NCBI GenBank assembly: GCA_026874595.1
Contig: CM049316.1
Location: forward strand, 45,089,695-45,153,694
Source of the DNA: Sipunculus nudus
Lineage: Eukaryota; Annelida; Sipuncula; Golfingiida; Sipunculidae
Reading direction: 5' to 3'
DNA: 64,000 nt
Shown: positions 34,601-49,600 of the stretch, in pieces
How the letters are laid out: each line of letters begins with the position of its first letter
Position numbering within the stretch: position 1 is the stretch's first letter
Program-made: the position numbers and the translations under genes
The notes under the pieces: generated by a model
Told to the model about the DNA's origin: nothing
Databases searched by the model: none
The model's input: the letters and a program-made list of their open reading frames with translations, nothing else

Positions 34601-37600
34601 AGTGTCACTTCAGTGTCAACAACTATTACAGTGTCACTACAGTGTCACTGACCATTACAGTGTCCTGCCATTACAGTGTCAGTATTAACCCTTGCCAAAG
34701 TGAAGTTGTTTGATTGATGCATATGTCTCCAAGATATCCAAAGAATGGATTTTAATGAAATATGACACAAAGTGTGAAAATACCAAGGTCATGAAATTAA
34801 CTTTAGGATGGGTATTTAGAGGTTTGACAGGACTTTTCACCTCTAGGTTTTACATGTCAGGGTTTTGTTATCAGGAAAAAAGTTTAGGGAAACAGGAATT
34901 TCCAAATAGTTGCATATCACTTTGTTGTAATACAGTTAAAAGAGATGGTAATTCCTGTATATTTGCATATAATCATATCATGCATATTTGCCTATAATCA
35001 CATCATGCATAAATTGAGGAAGATGGGGAAAATATCAGATGTTTGCATCACTACATCATTCATGTGACAGTTGAAGCAGATGATGATTTGCATGTGAAAA
35101 AGGTCATGTGATCTCTCAAGGAAGCATAATATCTCAATGGAGATAAGTCACTGATGACACAACATCACAATGCTTTAATCCATTTACATGGTTGGAAGTG
35201 CCCTTAGATCAGATAGATGCAGATGTAGTTACTTTTAAATTTGTCTGTATTATTTATAATTGAAATTGCAATTATTATGAATTTCATACGGTAATACTAC
35301 TTAACCTCAGAATTTCAAGTTTCCTACCGTTCATTCTTCCAGTAATATAGAAGCACAAGGCCCTGAAAACACCAATAGAACTTGCTCAAAAGCCCATAAG
35401 TCACATATTTTTGATTTGAATGTCATTAAGTTTAGATTTAATGTAACCATGGTGATGAAGGTAATGCTGATGATGATGTTTATTGTTTCGATGATGATGA
35501 TGTTCGTTTTTTTTCTGTTTCAGCATTTTCTTGGTGATGCAGTACTGTGAGCAGGACCTTGCCAGTCTGTTGGATAATATGCAGACACCATTTTCAGAGT
35601 CACAGGTACCATTCTGAATAATATCATACTGCAGCCTTATTATAATAATCATATTTATTTATAAAGCATATGTGTATGATTTTTTCTATGTGTTTTTGTG
35701 TTGTACAATAATGTTGTCAGCAAGAAAATATCAGTGAATTTTTATTGATTTTAAGCATTTCCAATGACAATGAAGCAGATTATTCAGATTACAAAAATGT
35801 TGATCCATAATCTTAGCACAGCTGCACTGAAACTATTCTTGCCTATTGCTTTATTTATACATTTGATATGAAGGTGCAACAAAACTTCTGGTATGAGTGT
35901 GTGAGCCCAAATACATGGATGGAGAAAGGATGTTGACATTATACCCCAAGATCAAGACAATGTATAAAATCCTGATATGAGCATTATAAATGATTTTTAG
36001 CTCAGCTGATTATTAATCATCTGAGATATAGTCATGGTCCTCTGTCCGTTGTCCGTCTGGCTCCCTGTCTGGCCAGCTGTCCGGCCGAACGTCCATTCAC
36101 AGGGCAAGATTTGAAACTGTTAGACCTACCAATCCAAAATTGGACATAGACTTAGATGTCCCTAAGTTCGACCAAACCTGAAATTTGGTCACTGTGAATT
36201 TGTTCCTTCAAGTAATTAAACCTCCATTTTTCAGTAAAAACCCTATTGTTACACTTCGAAACTGACCACTATAAAATCGCTGTTGTTAATCTTTTCATAT
36301 TTAATATTATCATTCCTGCATATATTTCCTATATACATGCCAGAAATTAGGTTAATATTGCGTAAATCTTTGAAGCTATGGGCCCAAACATAATACACTT
36401 TGTCAAAAACAAAAAGAAATATATTTACTCACTTAACATGATAATTTGTTTAGCTTGAGAGCTTATTTCATGCAAATATCTATATTCAACCTAGTTTCAG
36501 TTGTAAAGCAGAAATTATATTAAAATTTTGTCATTTTTTAAGTTATTAGCATAAATGTGAATTTATTACCTTAAATTTTGCCCAACTTTGACCACTGCCT
36601 ATTTTTTCCTGTATCCACATTCTTTTATTTTTCACATGGTGGACAGATAAGGTTTTAAGCTAATAAAATCTGAAATTTGAAAGGAATTGGAGAAAAAGGG
36701 TAGCTTTTATTCAAGTTTTCATACACCATGTCAAGTGTTGTTTACATCAAGACAATCCAGTCCAGTGGTCTGCTGGGATGTTATGTACCGGTAACTGCTT
36801 CACCCCTTGACTCAGTTTAAATAGGCTTTCCCTCTGCCCCCCCATGACAGGATGCATAAACTAGGTGAATGTCATTTAAATTTTCTATGTTTAATTCATT
36901 CTTATTCTAGAGTTTTGCTCAATTTTGTATTTTGTATTGTATCACAAGGGGTTACAATGATTAAAGTGCACATTTAATTATGTCCACAAAGTGATGTATT
37001 GCTATAAAAGTGTGGATGTTCATAATCAGAGGAATCTCTTCCTTCAGAAGAATAAAAATTTAGGGTTCTATTTAAACATGTGTGAAATTGAATATCAATT
37101 TCAGTATTAAATTAAAGTTGTTATAATAATTAGCATAGTGATATTGTTTCCCCCTCAAACAACAGTGTGTATAACTGATTTGATAAGGGTCTTTTATTTA
37201 GTCAATAAAATTTAGGATGTACTGAAAAATCTAATGCACAAAACTTTCTTTTAGAATAATGATTCAAAGAATAATCTTGATGATGCCATATTATGGCATT
37301 TTGTTTTTTATGTAATATTTTCTTTTTAAAAATCGTTTAAATTCAGTTTTAACATTTTCTGATTAAAAAATAATAAAATATATATGTATACATAAGTTGA
37401 CTTGATGTGAGCCAAACTAAGGATGAACAGTGATGCAACTTACAATTCTGAATTTATATTTTCAGATTTTTTTTTAATGCAAATTTTTATAATTTGTAAA
37501 TTAAAAAAAAGAATATTGTTAATATATTCATGCAAAAAAATGGATATGCTTAAAATATTTCTTTATGGTATCCTTAAATAATTTCAAGCAACAAGTTTTG

Positions 37601-40600
37601 TATAATGCACAGTGCAGATACAATACCTAATTGGCTTGTTTTAATTGACTTATCAAATTTAGTTAATGCTCATTTGAAAATGGAAAACTTTTATTTTTTA
37701 CAGCATTTTATTTCAGTTAATAAATTAAATGGATATTATTATGCTTCAGCTCATATACACTATATATAACTGCAGGGTTTTGTATGTTCCCAGTGGATAT
37801 ATTTACATGCATATTACAGTCCCTCAGGTGAAAAACTGAAACTTTTACAAATACATGTATATGATCAAGAGAGGCTCCTACATCTTTTTTAGCCCATAAA
37901 AGTGCATGGTCAACACAGCCTCAAGGATTTATACAGATATTCTCAAAATCTATTTCAGCTGAGCATGGTGACCCACAGGTCCCTTGATTTTTATCTGAAT
38001 TTACAAGGTGGTGATTATGATATGGTTATCATCTTTATGTAAAATCTTGATGTTCCATAGCCCCCCCCCCTACTGCCAATCGTTTGGAAATATAAAAAGA
38101 AAATTGTTACAGGTCTGTCAGATTGAAGCACTTTTTACCTGTAGGTTTAATCATACAAAGATACATATTGCATTAAGTGTTGAACTCAGTGTTAGGATAC
38201 AATTCATCTTTACTGAAATAGCCTTATCTTAATAAAAGTGCATATTGGCTATCGTCTTTATATCTGCCCCCCCTAGTCCTTTCAAAGAACTTATTGTTTC
38301 TCCAGGTGAAGTGCATCATGCTTCAAGTGTTTAAGGGTTTGAAGTACATGCATCAGAGTTACATCATCCACAGGTAGATATGTTATGTCACTGTACTGGC
38401 CATTTTATCCTTACTAACCATTGGGAAGATCCTACACTTCTCACGCAGTGGTTATACATGGCACTCCTTCTGAATCTCCTTTGTTTTAACCGCTGCCTGT
38501 AACCACTGATGTATGGCCTTGTGCCAGAACTGGTGGAATCAGACCAACAGGAGTTGGGTGTTGAAGGCTAAACCTTTGAGCTGGGTGCACAATGTTATAC
38601 CATGCTCTCATTGGTTTGATAACGATTGTTTGCCATGCCAGCCCTAGCTGGTATAGAAACGTGGGGAATCTTGCTATACAAGAAAGCAGTTAAAACGATG
38701 GAGATCTGGGACACTGCAGTGTATATCCAGTGCTGAAGGAGTCTAGGAAGATCCTGGATTTTGGGAAAAGATTTGCTTACAGTTTACACGGGGGGATTGA
38801 TACCCTGAAAATATAGTATACAAATTTTTAAAAAATAATGTGAAAAATCTGTCATATTTCAAGCATTTTCTGTCGTAGGTTTAAATAACCAATTGCACAT
38901 ATTGCATAAAATGCTGAACTCGGTGTAAGAATATATTTCATCTGTACTGAAAGGGCCAAATATCTAAATAAAAGTCTATATTGACTTTATATCTGTTTTG
39001 TGCCCCTCCTCCCCCTTTGACTAATGCCTTCATTAAAATGTAAATGTTAAAAACTGTAAAGTTTAAAGTTGATCTTGAATTTACCTCTTGAACTTTAGAC
39101 TCCTACCATAAGTGTCTGAATTGTTTGCAGAGATCTCAAAGTGTCCAATCTTCTGATGACTGACAAGGGCTGTGTGAAAATAGGTAAGCGAGGAATATGA
39201 CAAAATTCAAACACCATGAAGGATCTTATTTCTCAATTATCAATAAAGCCATGTTTTTTATTATCATTAAAATACTTTCAAGTTTATAAGAGATAATAAA
39301 AGTTGTGCTCTCCTGCTGTTCACCAGCAAGTTCATGCAGTCACTTGACTTTCACTGAATTTTATCATTTAAAACCTTCTATTTAAATTTTTTAAACCAGA
39401 GTACTGAGTAATGAATTCCTTTCTTTTAAGTCACATATTTGTTCAAACAGTAGATAAATAAACATGTAAAGGTGTTACATATTTGTTTGTGTTGACATGT
39501 TTATTCAATTAAACTGGCTAAATTATTATTATTCAGCTGATTTTGGTTTGGCTAGAAAATATGGAGTGCCTATGAAACCCATGACACCCAAAGTTGTCAC
39601 CTTATGGTAGGTACAGTACATTGAGACACTAAGACAATTACATTTTACTTCAAACATTAATTGAAGGTTGAGCATAACTTTGTTATAATTTTAACTTTTA
39701 TTATATTGTATTAAATTACAAGGTAAGTTATTGTAGCATGTTTGTTTGCAACACTGCCTTATTGACAAGAATTAAGCAAGACCAGTTTATTTTTAATCAT
39801 GTTTCATGGGCTTGAGTTCTGCAGAGAGAGTTTGGGTAGTAATTATACCTGTAACCACACAGAGAAGAGGCTTTAATAATGTGCTTGAGTGACCATGTCC
39901 ACTATCAGGAATTCAAGTAGGATGATATTCCGCACAAAATGCCAAAGTTATTCTTAATAGGCTAAAGGTTACCTGAATTACCTAAGATATACTTAGGCAG
40001 TATAGTTATACTGTTCACTGTTCTGTTTGATCTTAATCTCTCTTCTTTGTCCTCGGTGCAGGTATAGAGCTCCAGAACTGCTATTTGAATCCAAAACCCA
40101 GACAACAGCCATTGACATGTGGTGAGTTTATTTCAGATATTGTGTTCTGTTCAGAATTTATTATTTTTATTATAGTTAGAATTAATATTTTAACTCTACT
40201 GCCATGGGATACACAAAGAAAACCTCATTTCTATGTAACAATATTTGCAGTAGATTGCTGGGATTTTATTGTCTGAACATTGTCAAGAGCAGTTAATGTT
40301 TTTGCTGGTCATAAACTCAGTCAACAAAATTACAGGTTTCCTACATTGAAGTTTTGCTATTTCATACAAAATTTCAGTATTTTTGGGTAAACAAATTGAG
40401 TCAGGTAGCAGTGATTTAATCCAGGAGTAGCTTTTTGTACAAATGACAAAATGATATGGGTAAATATCCTTTACAAATTTAGATAAAAAACCTAGTGCAC
40501 AGTATGTATCATACTTTGTAGTTGTTTTAGATCGTGCTAGCCAAAGTGTATACAGTGAATCCTGTGTTATAAGACTACTCATGGGACTGGACAAAAGTGG

Positions 40601-43600
40601 ACTTAATTTACAGATTGTCTCATGAGACTGGTCAGTTATTACCAATGTGAATGCGTTTGGTTCCCCCAAGGATGGTCTTAATAGACAGGTGGCCTTATGT
40701 GATCTTTCAGAAAGGTACCACTGTAGTTTTACTATATTTTGTGGTTATAAGTTAAGTAGGTGTATAGTTTGCTGTACTTTGTGATACTTTCAGGTCCAGT
40801 GGGTGTATATTAGGAGAACTGCTGGCCCACCATCCTCTGCTTCCTGGCCGTTCAGAGATTCACCAAATAGAACTCATCATTGAAATGTTGGGTACTCCCA
40901 GTGAAAACATCTGGCCTGTAAGCACATTTATTATTCTCGTCACTGAAGGGTTGGATGAGGGTATTGCAATTACATATTTATGCATGTATATATGTATGTA
41001 TTTCTGTCTCTCTGTATTCCTGACTGAAAACTCAAAAGTTGCAGCATATTTCCTTTTAAAAATTTACACAGTTTAAATTTTGGGTGGTTTGCCTCTTATA
41101 CACCAGAGGGCACAATAGGTTTGCTTATGTATTTCCTGGTTATTGCTAATATTCAGCAACAGCTAATCTTAATTTTCAGCTTATGAGTAAAAAGTCAGTA
41201 AAATATATAAATTGAGCCATGTTACCAAACAATTGCATAATTAAAGGATTTTTATCATTTTAGGGATTTTCCAGTTTACCAGCTTTAGAAAATGTTACCC
41301 TAAAGAAACAACCGTGAGTACCACTTGGCTCTATTACATTTATTCAATTATTTGGTGAATAGAAACATATGTATCTGAATTATTTTTAATGCTGTCTTTT
41401 CAGCTAGCTAAGCACACTCGAAATCATTTGAGTTATAGTGTATTTTGTTCTTAGTAAAATGTTACTATACTTTTATGAAGAACAATATTGTGAAACTTAC
41501 AATTTTTGTGCACAAGAGTTCAGCATGTACTGCAACATGTCAAAAATTCTAATATCTGAATGTTCTGATATATTGGAGCATGTTCACCAAGCATCTTCCT
41601 GCCTTTGGAGTTATAGATAATACATACCAATATATCAAGTACATTTTTTATTCAGTCTTTTTATGAGAAATTAGGAGATGAACAGTTGTTACTTATTTTA
41701 CTATTTTTTTAACTTTTTTTGTAATTTTTTTTCTGGGCTACTTACATTTTCATTGGTTATTTACCTTTGAAGTTCCAGCAACACAATGAGTATAACTTAT
41801 TTAACTATTACAAATGTAAAAGATCCTCATATCAGAGCTTTTGATGACCTTTTATAAAGAACATTTAGCAACATCACATTGCTTTCATCACATTTTTGTA
41901 GACCTACGAGCCTATGTCACATGACACCTGTGGGAGGTTTTTTATTGTAAGCAGACAGACAGTTCAGTTCATGGGAAACAAGAGAATCTTTTACATTCAT
42001 TTTAATATGACAGAGTCAAGAAACAACTTACTTTCTGTAATTGTAATGATCTTATATTACAGTTACAACAATCTGAAGCACACCTTCCCCTGGCTGTCAG
42101 ATGCAGGAATCCGATTACTCAACTTTTTGTTCATGTATGACCCAAACAAAAGGTAAGTACAAACAAAGGTTCATGCTGTACTGCATAGCTGACCATCCGT
42201 CATACTGAGCTGCTGTGTTGAACCTGTCAGATGCCTGTCAGATATAAATAGTGCCTGAATGAAATGAAGTAAAATCCAGTATACTGTAAATGAATATTCA
42301 GCAATCTTGTATCTTTGTAATATATAACTAACATTCCATATTCCATCTAGCTTCCAAAAAAATTTGAATAACATTTTATATTTTGAAAAACATTTCATGT
42401 TATGTTATTCACCAAAAAAAATCATTTCATATCTTGTAAAAAAAAGGTTATCCTGGTGTACCTGAACTGATCACAAACTTTTCAGCATTCTGTTTTAATT
42501 TGCTCTGACATTCACAATATGCATAGAACACTGATATATATCTGACATTTCCTCTCTGGTATGATTAAATAGCCTTCACAAAATGATTGCTGTTATTGTG
42601 AGCGATATTATTCCCCTTTCAACGTCAGTGACATGAATAAAAGTGAATGATTTCCCTTTAACCTGGTGCAGCAACTATTGTAACACCACTAGTAAACTAG
42701 TCAGTCCTGATCTCACCAATAAAATCCACATGGCCCTGGTGTTTAAAATGCAAGACCTAACTGTTTCCATTCTTCTTATTATCGCCATAACTTTGGTGCC
42801 CTGATAAGAGTTCAGATGTCAGTGGTCAGAGTGTGGCAGATTCCTGCTTTGGGGCTCAGACATGATCTTTTGTTTAAATATTCATAAATGCCCTTTAAAT
42901 AAATACCTTTTGTAAGAAAATTTTCTTTTTGAATCCTCAGTGTGCTTTTTTTGCTGACATAACAACAATGAGACAGTTTATTCTGTGTTTTTAGCTCAGC
43001 TGACTATAAGTCATCTGAGCTATAGTCGTGGTCCATTGTCCATCGTCCGTCCGTCTGTCCGTAGATGTGGCACGTTTTGAAACCGTAAGACCTAGGAATC
43101 CAAAATTTGGCATAATGTTAAATGTCCCCAAGATCTCCTACCAAGCCAAAAACTGGGTCTTTGCGACTTCGTTCCTATGAGAAATAAAGGAAAAACCTCA
43201 ATTTTTTATTAAAAACCTATTTTCACACATCAGGACTGCCTAATATCAAAACCACTCATCTGTTTTTCCTCATATTTACCATAAATAATCCTCTGTATAG
43301 TTCCTATGTACATGCCAGAAATAAGGTCTGTATTATATAATTTAAAAAAGTTATGGGCCCAAACATAATGCATTTTGTAAATTATCAGGAAAGAAATTTG
43401 ATCACTTAACACAAAACTTGTTTAAGCAAAGCACTTTTTTTCAGTAATATTACTTTCATTAATCAAAATTAAATGGTATACCCAAAATTAGATCAAAATC
43501 TTTTAAATTTTTTAAAATATTAGCAAAAATAAAAAATTGGTACCTTGAATTTTGCCCAAATTTGACCATGGCACGTTTTTTTCCTGTAACTGCTGTGGAT

Positions 43601-46600
43601 TTAATTTTCAAAGCATGTTTTTGTTAGCATTTCATTTGTTAACACCGATAATTTGAAACCAGTTGATCAAAAACTGTAGGTGTCCGGAGAACTCCTCCGT
43701 AACCGCTGGGCGGAATTTTACGAAACCCGGGATTATGTTCGGGTCACATGTGAACTGCTGCGCCCCGATTTTGTTTTGACCTCTGACCTTTCCTCTGCGC
43801 TCTGCGTCTGTTTGTGCGTCTGTTTCCACACATAAACCCACATATCTCGGGAACCGTTTGACCGATCAGGAAAATTTTTTTACACAAATGTAGCCCTTGG
43901 AGAGCTTTATAACATACACAAAAAATGGTGGCGCCACCTGCAACCATGTTTGCACAGTGTCCATCTGTTTGTCTGCCTTGGGTTAAAATCACTCATATCT
44001 CTGCAGTGACTAGACTAATTCACCTGAAATTCGGCATGCGTACACATCCTGGATAGCTTTTCTGATTTTATTACAGGTGGCGCCACCTACATTCACGTTT
44101 AAGCTGCAGACATCCAAGCTCATATCTCGGGAACCGTTTTACCGATCAGGAAAATTTTTTTGCACAAATGTAGCCCTTGGAGAGCTTTATAACAAACATA
44201 AAAAATGGTGGTGCCACCTGCAACCATGTTTGCACAGTGTCCATCTGTTCGTCTGCCTTGGAGTAAAATCACTCATATCTCTGCAGTGACTTGACTAATT
44301 CACCTGAAATTCGGCATGGATACACATCCTGGATAGCTTTTCTGATTTTATGACAGGTGGCGCCACCTACATTCACGTTTATGCTGCAGACATCCAAGCT
44401 CATATCTCGGGAACCGTTTGACCGATCAGAAAAATTTTTTGCACAAATGTAGCCCTTGGAGAGCTTTATAACATACACAAAAAATGGTGGCACCACCTGC
44501 AACCATGTTTGCACAGTGTCCATCTGTTCGTCTGCCTTGGGTTAAAATCACTCATATCTCTGCAGTGACTTGACTAATTCACCTGAAATTCGGCATGCGT
44601 ACACATCCTGGATAGCTTTTCTGATTTTATGACAGGTGGCGCCACCTACATTCATGTTTAGGCTGCAGACATCCAAGCTCATATCTCGGGAACCGTTTGA
44701 CCGATCAGGAAAATTTTTTTGCACAAATGTAGCCCTTGGAGAGCTTTATAACATACACAAAAAATGGTGGCGCCACCTGCAACCATGTTTGCACAGTGTC
44801 CATCTGTTTGTCTGCCTTTGGTTTAAATCACTCATATCTTTGCAGTGACTAGACTAATTCACCTGAAATTCGGCATGCCTAAACATCCTGGATAGCTTTT
44901 CTGATTTTATGACAGGTGGCGCCACCTACATTCACGTTTACACTGCAGACATCCAAGCTCATATCTCGGGAACCGTTTGACCGATCAGGAAAATTTTTTT
45001 GCACAAATGTAGCCCTTGGAGAGCTTTATAACAAACATAAAAAATGGTGGTGCCACCTGCAACCATGTTTGCACAGTGTCCATCTGTTCGTCTGCCTTGG
45101 AGTAAAATCACTCATATCTCTGCAGTGACTTGACTAATTCACCTGAAATTCGGCATGGATACACATCCTGGATAGCTTTTCTGATTTTATGACAGGTGGC
45201 GCCACCTACATTCACGTTTATGCTGCAGACATCCAAGCTCATATCTCAGGAACCGTTTGACCGATCAGAAAAATTTTTTGCACAAATGTAGCCCTTGGAG
45301 AGCTTTATAACATACACAAAAAATGGTGGCACCACCTGCAACCATGTTTGCACAGTGTCCATCTGTTCGTCTGCCTTGGGTTAAAATCACTCATATCTCT
45401 GCAGTGACTTGACTAATTCACCTGAAATTCGGCATGCGTACACATCCTGGATAGCTTTTCTGATTTTATGACAGGTGGCGCCACCTACATTCATGTTTAG
45501 GCTGCAGACATCCAAGCTCATATCTCGGGAACCGTTTGACCGATCAGGAAAATTTTTTTGCACAAATGTAGCCCTTGGAGAGCTTTATAACATACACAAA
45601 AAATGGTGGCGCCACCTGCAACCATGTTTGCACAGTGTCCATCTGTTTGTCTGCCTTGGGTTAAAATCACTCATATCTTTGCAGTGACTAGACTAATTCA
45701 CCTGAAATTCGGCATGCCTAAACATCCTGGATAGCTTTTCTGATTTTATGACAGGTGGCGCCACCTACATTCACGTTTACACTGCAGACATCCAAGCTCA
45801 TATCTCGGGAACCGTTTGACCGATTGGGCCAAAATTTTGCATGTGTATAGATCTCACATAGCTCTTCATCATACGCAAAACTGGTGGCGCCACCTGCAGC
45901 CATTTTTGCACAGCTCCCGTCTGTTTGTCGGCCATTGGATAAAATCACTCATATCTCAGCAGTGGTTTGACATATCTGCCTAAAAATTTGCAGGTTTATA
46001 CATCCCCGACAGCTCTCTTGATTTTATGACAGGTGGCGCCACCTGCATTCTAGTTTATGCAGCAGACATCCAAGCTCATATCTTGGGAACCGTTTGACCG
46101 ATTGGGCCAAAGTTTTGCATGTGTATAGTTCTCACATAGCTCTTTATCATACGCAAAACTGGTGGCGTCACCTGCAACCATTTTTGCTCAGCGTCCATCT
46201 GTTTGTCTGCCATGGGCTAAAATCACTCATATACATGTAGTGGTTTGACTTATCTGCCTTAAATTTTTCATATGTATACAACTTGGACGGCTTTCTGGAT
46301 TTTGTGGTATGGGGGGCAACCTACATACACAATTTGGCTGCAGACATCCATGCTAATATGCAACACTCAATTTTCCCTTGCCACTCAATCCATGCCTCAC
46401 TTCACCCGTTCCACTCTGATTTAGGCGGATACACGTAGTCGCTTGTCGACTACCCGTATTCTAGTTGTTTTAAGTTATGGGCCCAAACAATGCACTTTTT
46501 AAAAAATCAAGAAATATATTTACTCCCTTAACAAGAGGATTGCTGAAGATTTTTGTCAGGGATGTAACATTATTTAATCAAGATTCAATTGAATACCCAA

Positions 46601-49600
46601 AATTAGTTCTGAATTTTTCAAATTTTGTAAGTTATTAGTATAAATATAAAATTAGTACCTTAAATTTTGCCCAACTTTGACCATGGCACATTTGTTTCCT
46701 GAGAGCACTGTTGATAAAATTTTCATATCATGCACACATAAGGATTTCAGCTTTGTAGTTTAGATAGCTGAAAGACATTGGCCAAAAATTGTAGCTTTTA
46801 TTAATGTTTTTATGAGATCATCTCAGTAACCTGTATGTTGACCTTGTTGACCTTTCAGCAAATTATGCACGCTTGAGGCGAGGCATACACTGGGGCAGCC
46901 AGGCAGCTAATGCCCAGCCACAGTTGATCCAGGTGTCCAACCCAACTCATCTAGTAGTTGTTTGAAAAACAACATAACAATAAACAATAAATTAATATTT
47001 TTAATTGGTTTTTAATATCAAATTAAAGAAAAATTAATAGAAAAGGTATTTGTAAGTTGATGAGTAACAGGAAATTAACTTGCAGTTACTGTTGATGTAA
47101 GATTCTTGTATGGATGGATAGAATGTCAATGTCAATGTTATTCCAAATAACACCATGCAGTCACCTGTGGTATTTTTCAGTTCAATTTTAATGATAAAAA
47201 AATAAATCATATTATTCATTACTAATCATTAGGGATTATATGAAGGATATTAATGATAGACATAGATGCAGTTGATAATATTAATCTAGATTCCTACTGT
47301 GTCTAGTGTGTAGATAGATGTGAAAGTAGTCCAAAGTGAATATATTATATTTATTTTTTTTTAATATAAATAAAAGCAATAAAACCAGGTACTTATGATC
47401 ATTATTTAAATTTGTGAATTTTATATATTCTGGATTCTCAGCATCATTGTTTGGCTAAAACTGAATAAATACTAGACATGGTGCGAATACTTTGCAAATG
47501 TATTTGAATACGGATATGAATATGTACTGCATTAAAAAATTTTATTGCATAAGAATGGGAATTCAGGTAAAAATGAAAGTATTTGAATACCAGTGCAGAT
47601 ACTTTCAAAATGTATTCATAAATGCATTCATGAATATATTCTATAACATTATTTTAATAATCATTTCAATTATATTTTATTTTTAAAAATCATATGGTTT
47701 TCTTATTATTTTTTTATTAAAAATTATATTGGCACAAAATTTGTTATTAAATTTTAATAAATAGTTAAACTCTTATATGTTATTATATGTGCTGCTTATA
47801 AGTTATATGGCCAAGTCAAATTCTGTGTGACAATAGCACTCCATTTGTTAATAAAAAAAAGAAATCAATCCTCTTCCCTGTCTTCAAAGATACTATCAAA
47901 ATCATACATAAGCTAAACACCAACAACTCATAATAAAGCTAATATTTATTACCACACAAAACCAGCATGTGCCTCATTCCCAAATCATATTTTTTATCAA
48001 ATATAACAGCTGAGCGCCATGACCCATGGGTCCCTTGTTCTGGATTTACTGTGACATTACTTTACATTAGTATTTCTGTTGGTCATTTCACAGAGCTACT
48101 GCTGCTGACTGTCTACAGAGTTCATATTTTAAAGAGCAGCCATACCGTAAGTAGTTACAAATACTTTTATTATTAAAGACTCCCATACGCAAGAAAGATT
48201 ACATAATGTTTCTGTTATGAAGCTTATTGCTGAATACTTTTTTGTTAAATATCTTTTACCTACCAAGATAATATCATTTTAAGTAATAATTATAATCATA
48301 ATTAATATATTTGCACATGCAGATATTTAAACCTTTGTGTATTCAGTCATTAACCATTTTTCTTATAAAAACAAAAGTACACTGTGGATGAATATATTTT
48401 ATATAGAAAGCAATAGGAAGATATGTGATATTGATATACATAATATATACATATTAATAAGCTATAAGAACCTAGAAACGTCAAATAACAGAGAATCTAA
48501 AATGGCAGTAATAACCACAGTGAAACCTGTGTTATGAGACAACCCAAGGGACTGGCCAAAAGTGGTCTTAATTCACAGATCTTCTTATCAGACAGACCAG
48601 TTATAACCAATGTGAATGCTGTTTGTTCACCCAAGGGTAGTCTTAATGACAGATGGTCTTTCAGACAGGTTCCACTGTACACATATCCATTGGCAGATTG
48701 GAGCTACTCAACAAGTTTATCCCCTGTTTTCACAGTATGTTTTTATATTGGTAAACTGTATGGTAACATGTTAATATATGTTTATATATTAATTAGCTTG
48801 TGCCCATTTCATATAATTTGACCAGATCTATATATATATTTCTTAAAGCATTCACCTCCAAGAATTCACTTAAATGGATTCATTTTAAACATTTTACAGC
48901 CTGTGATCCAGACCTCATGCCGTCCTTTCCTCAGCACAGAAACAAAAGAAAAGATCAACAAGAGGAAAAGTAAGTGATACCTTGTTTCAAGTAATGGTAA
49001 AGATAACCAATGAAAAGTGAGTGGTAGCCTTTCCTTCAGTGAGAAGTTTGTCTAAACATAGTAGCATTTTGCCCCTGTGATGTATAAGAGGGATTTGAGG
49101 TGTCAGGGTAACATGACTTATTTTGTCAAAAACTGCACTGAAAATTTCTATGATTAAACAATTTTGTCTTTTTTGATAAGACCTCCCAGCTTACAAGTAT
49201 GCTGTCACTATACCAAACCACAGGCACCTCACACAAATCACCGGTGAATTTAAGTCAGTAATAGCGTATTTCCTATAGAAGACCGGTACTGGGAACTGCC
49301 TCTGTATTCATATAATAAACAAGGTAACTAACTTTATCTGGTACAGACTTGGGCGCCCTGTTTCAAATGCTTTATTTTCACTGATATTCTGCAAAACAGA
49401 ACAAAAATAAAACATTTTTGATGCAAAAAACAGTACCTTATTTTCCTAATGACACCACAAATGTGTTTATAGGCACATCGCAACCATGTCAATGTCTGAT
49501 CAGCTTGCATTCTCACAAAAACAAATGAACTACACAGTTTCCTTCCAATCCTAAGACATAGCAGAAGGGACTTTCCATAAATGTGATAGTCCGCAGAGGG

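Larger units (their letters stand above)
42990..48039 (+). repeat. Family A repeat, copy III, intron 12, interrupted by HINE-B
   Basis: Left part 42990-43679 (TTTAGCTCAGCTGACTAT start) and right part 46466-48039 (CAGCTGAGCGCC end) match copy I upstream of CDK10. The HINE-B copy at 43680-46465 sits between them. About 340 bases of the copy I sequence (around 25918-26258) are missing at the left junction. Confidence 0.78.

Noticed and set aside
40283-40669. 128-codon antisense open frame in intron 9
   Set aside because: It overlaps a MITE and has no domain; a similar frame in the related MITE at 48497 shows it is a by-product of the repeat.
44077-45687. Series of 70-codon frames beginning MAPPTF
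   Set aside because: They are generated by the 280-bp tandem units of HINE-B (same frame in each unit) and have no coding features.
30614-46465. Tandem repeats as a possible CRISPR-like array
   Set aside because: Units are contiguous 280-bp repeats without unique spacers, inside eukaryotic introns.
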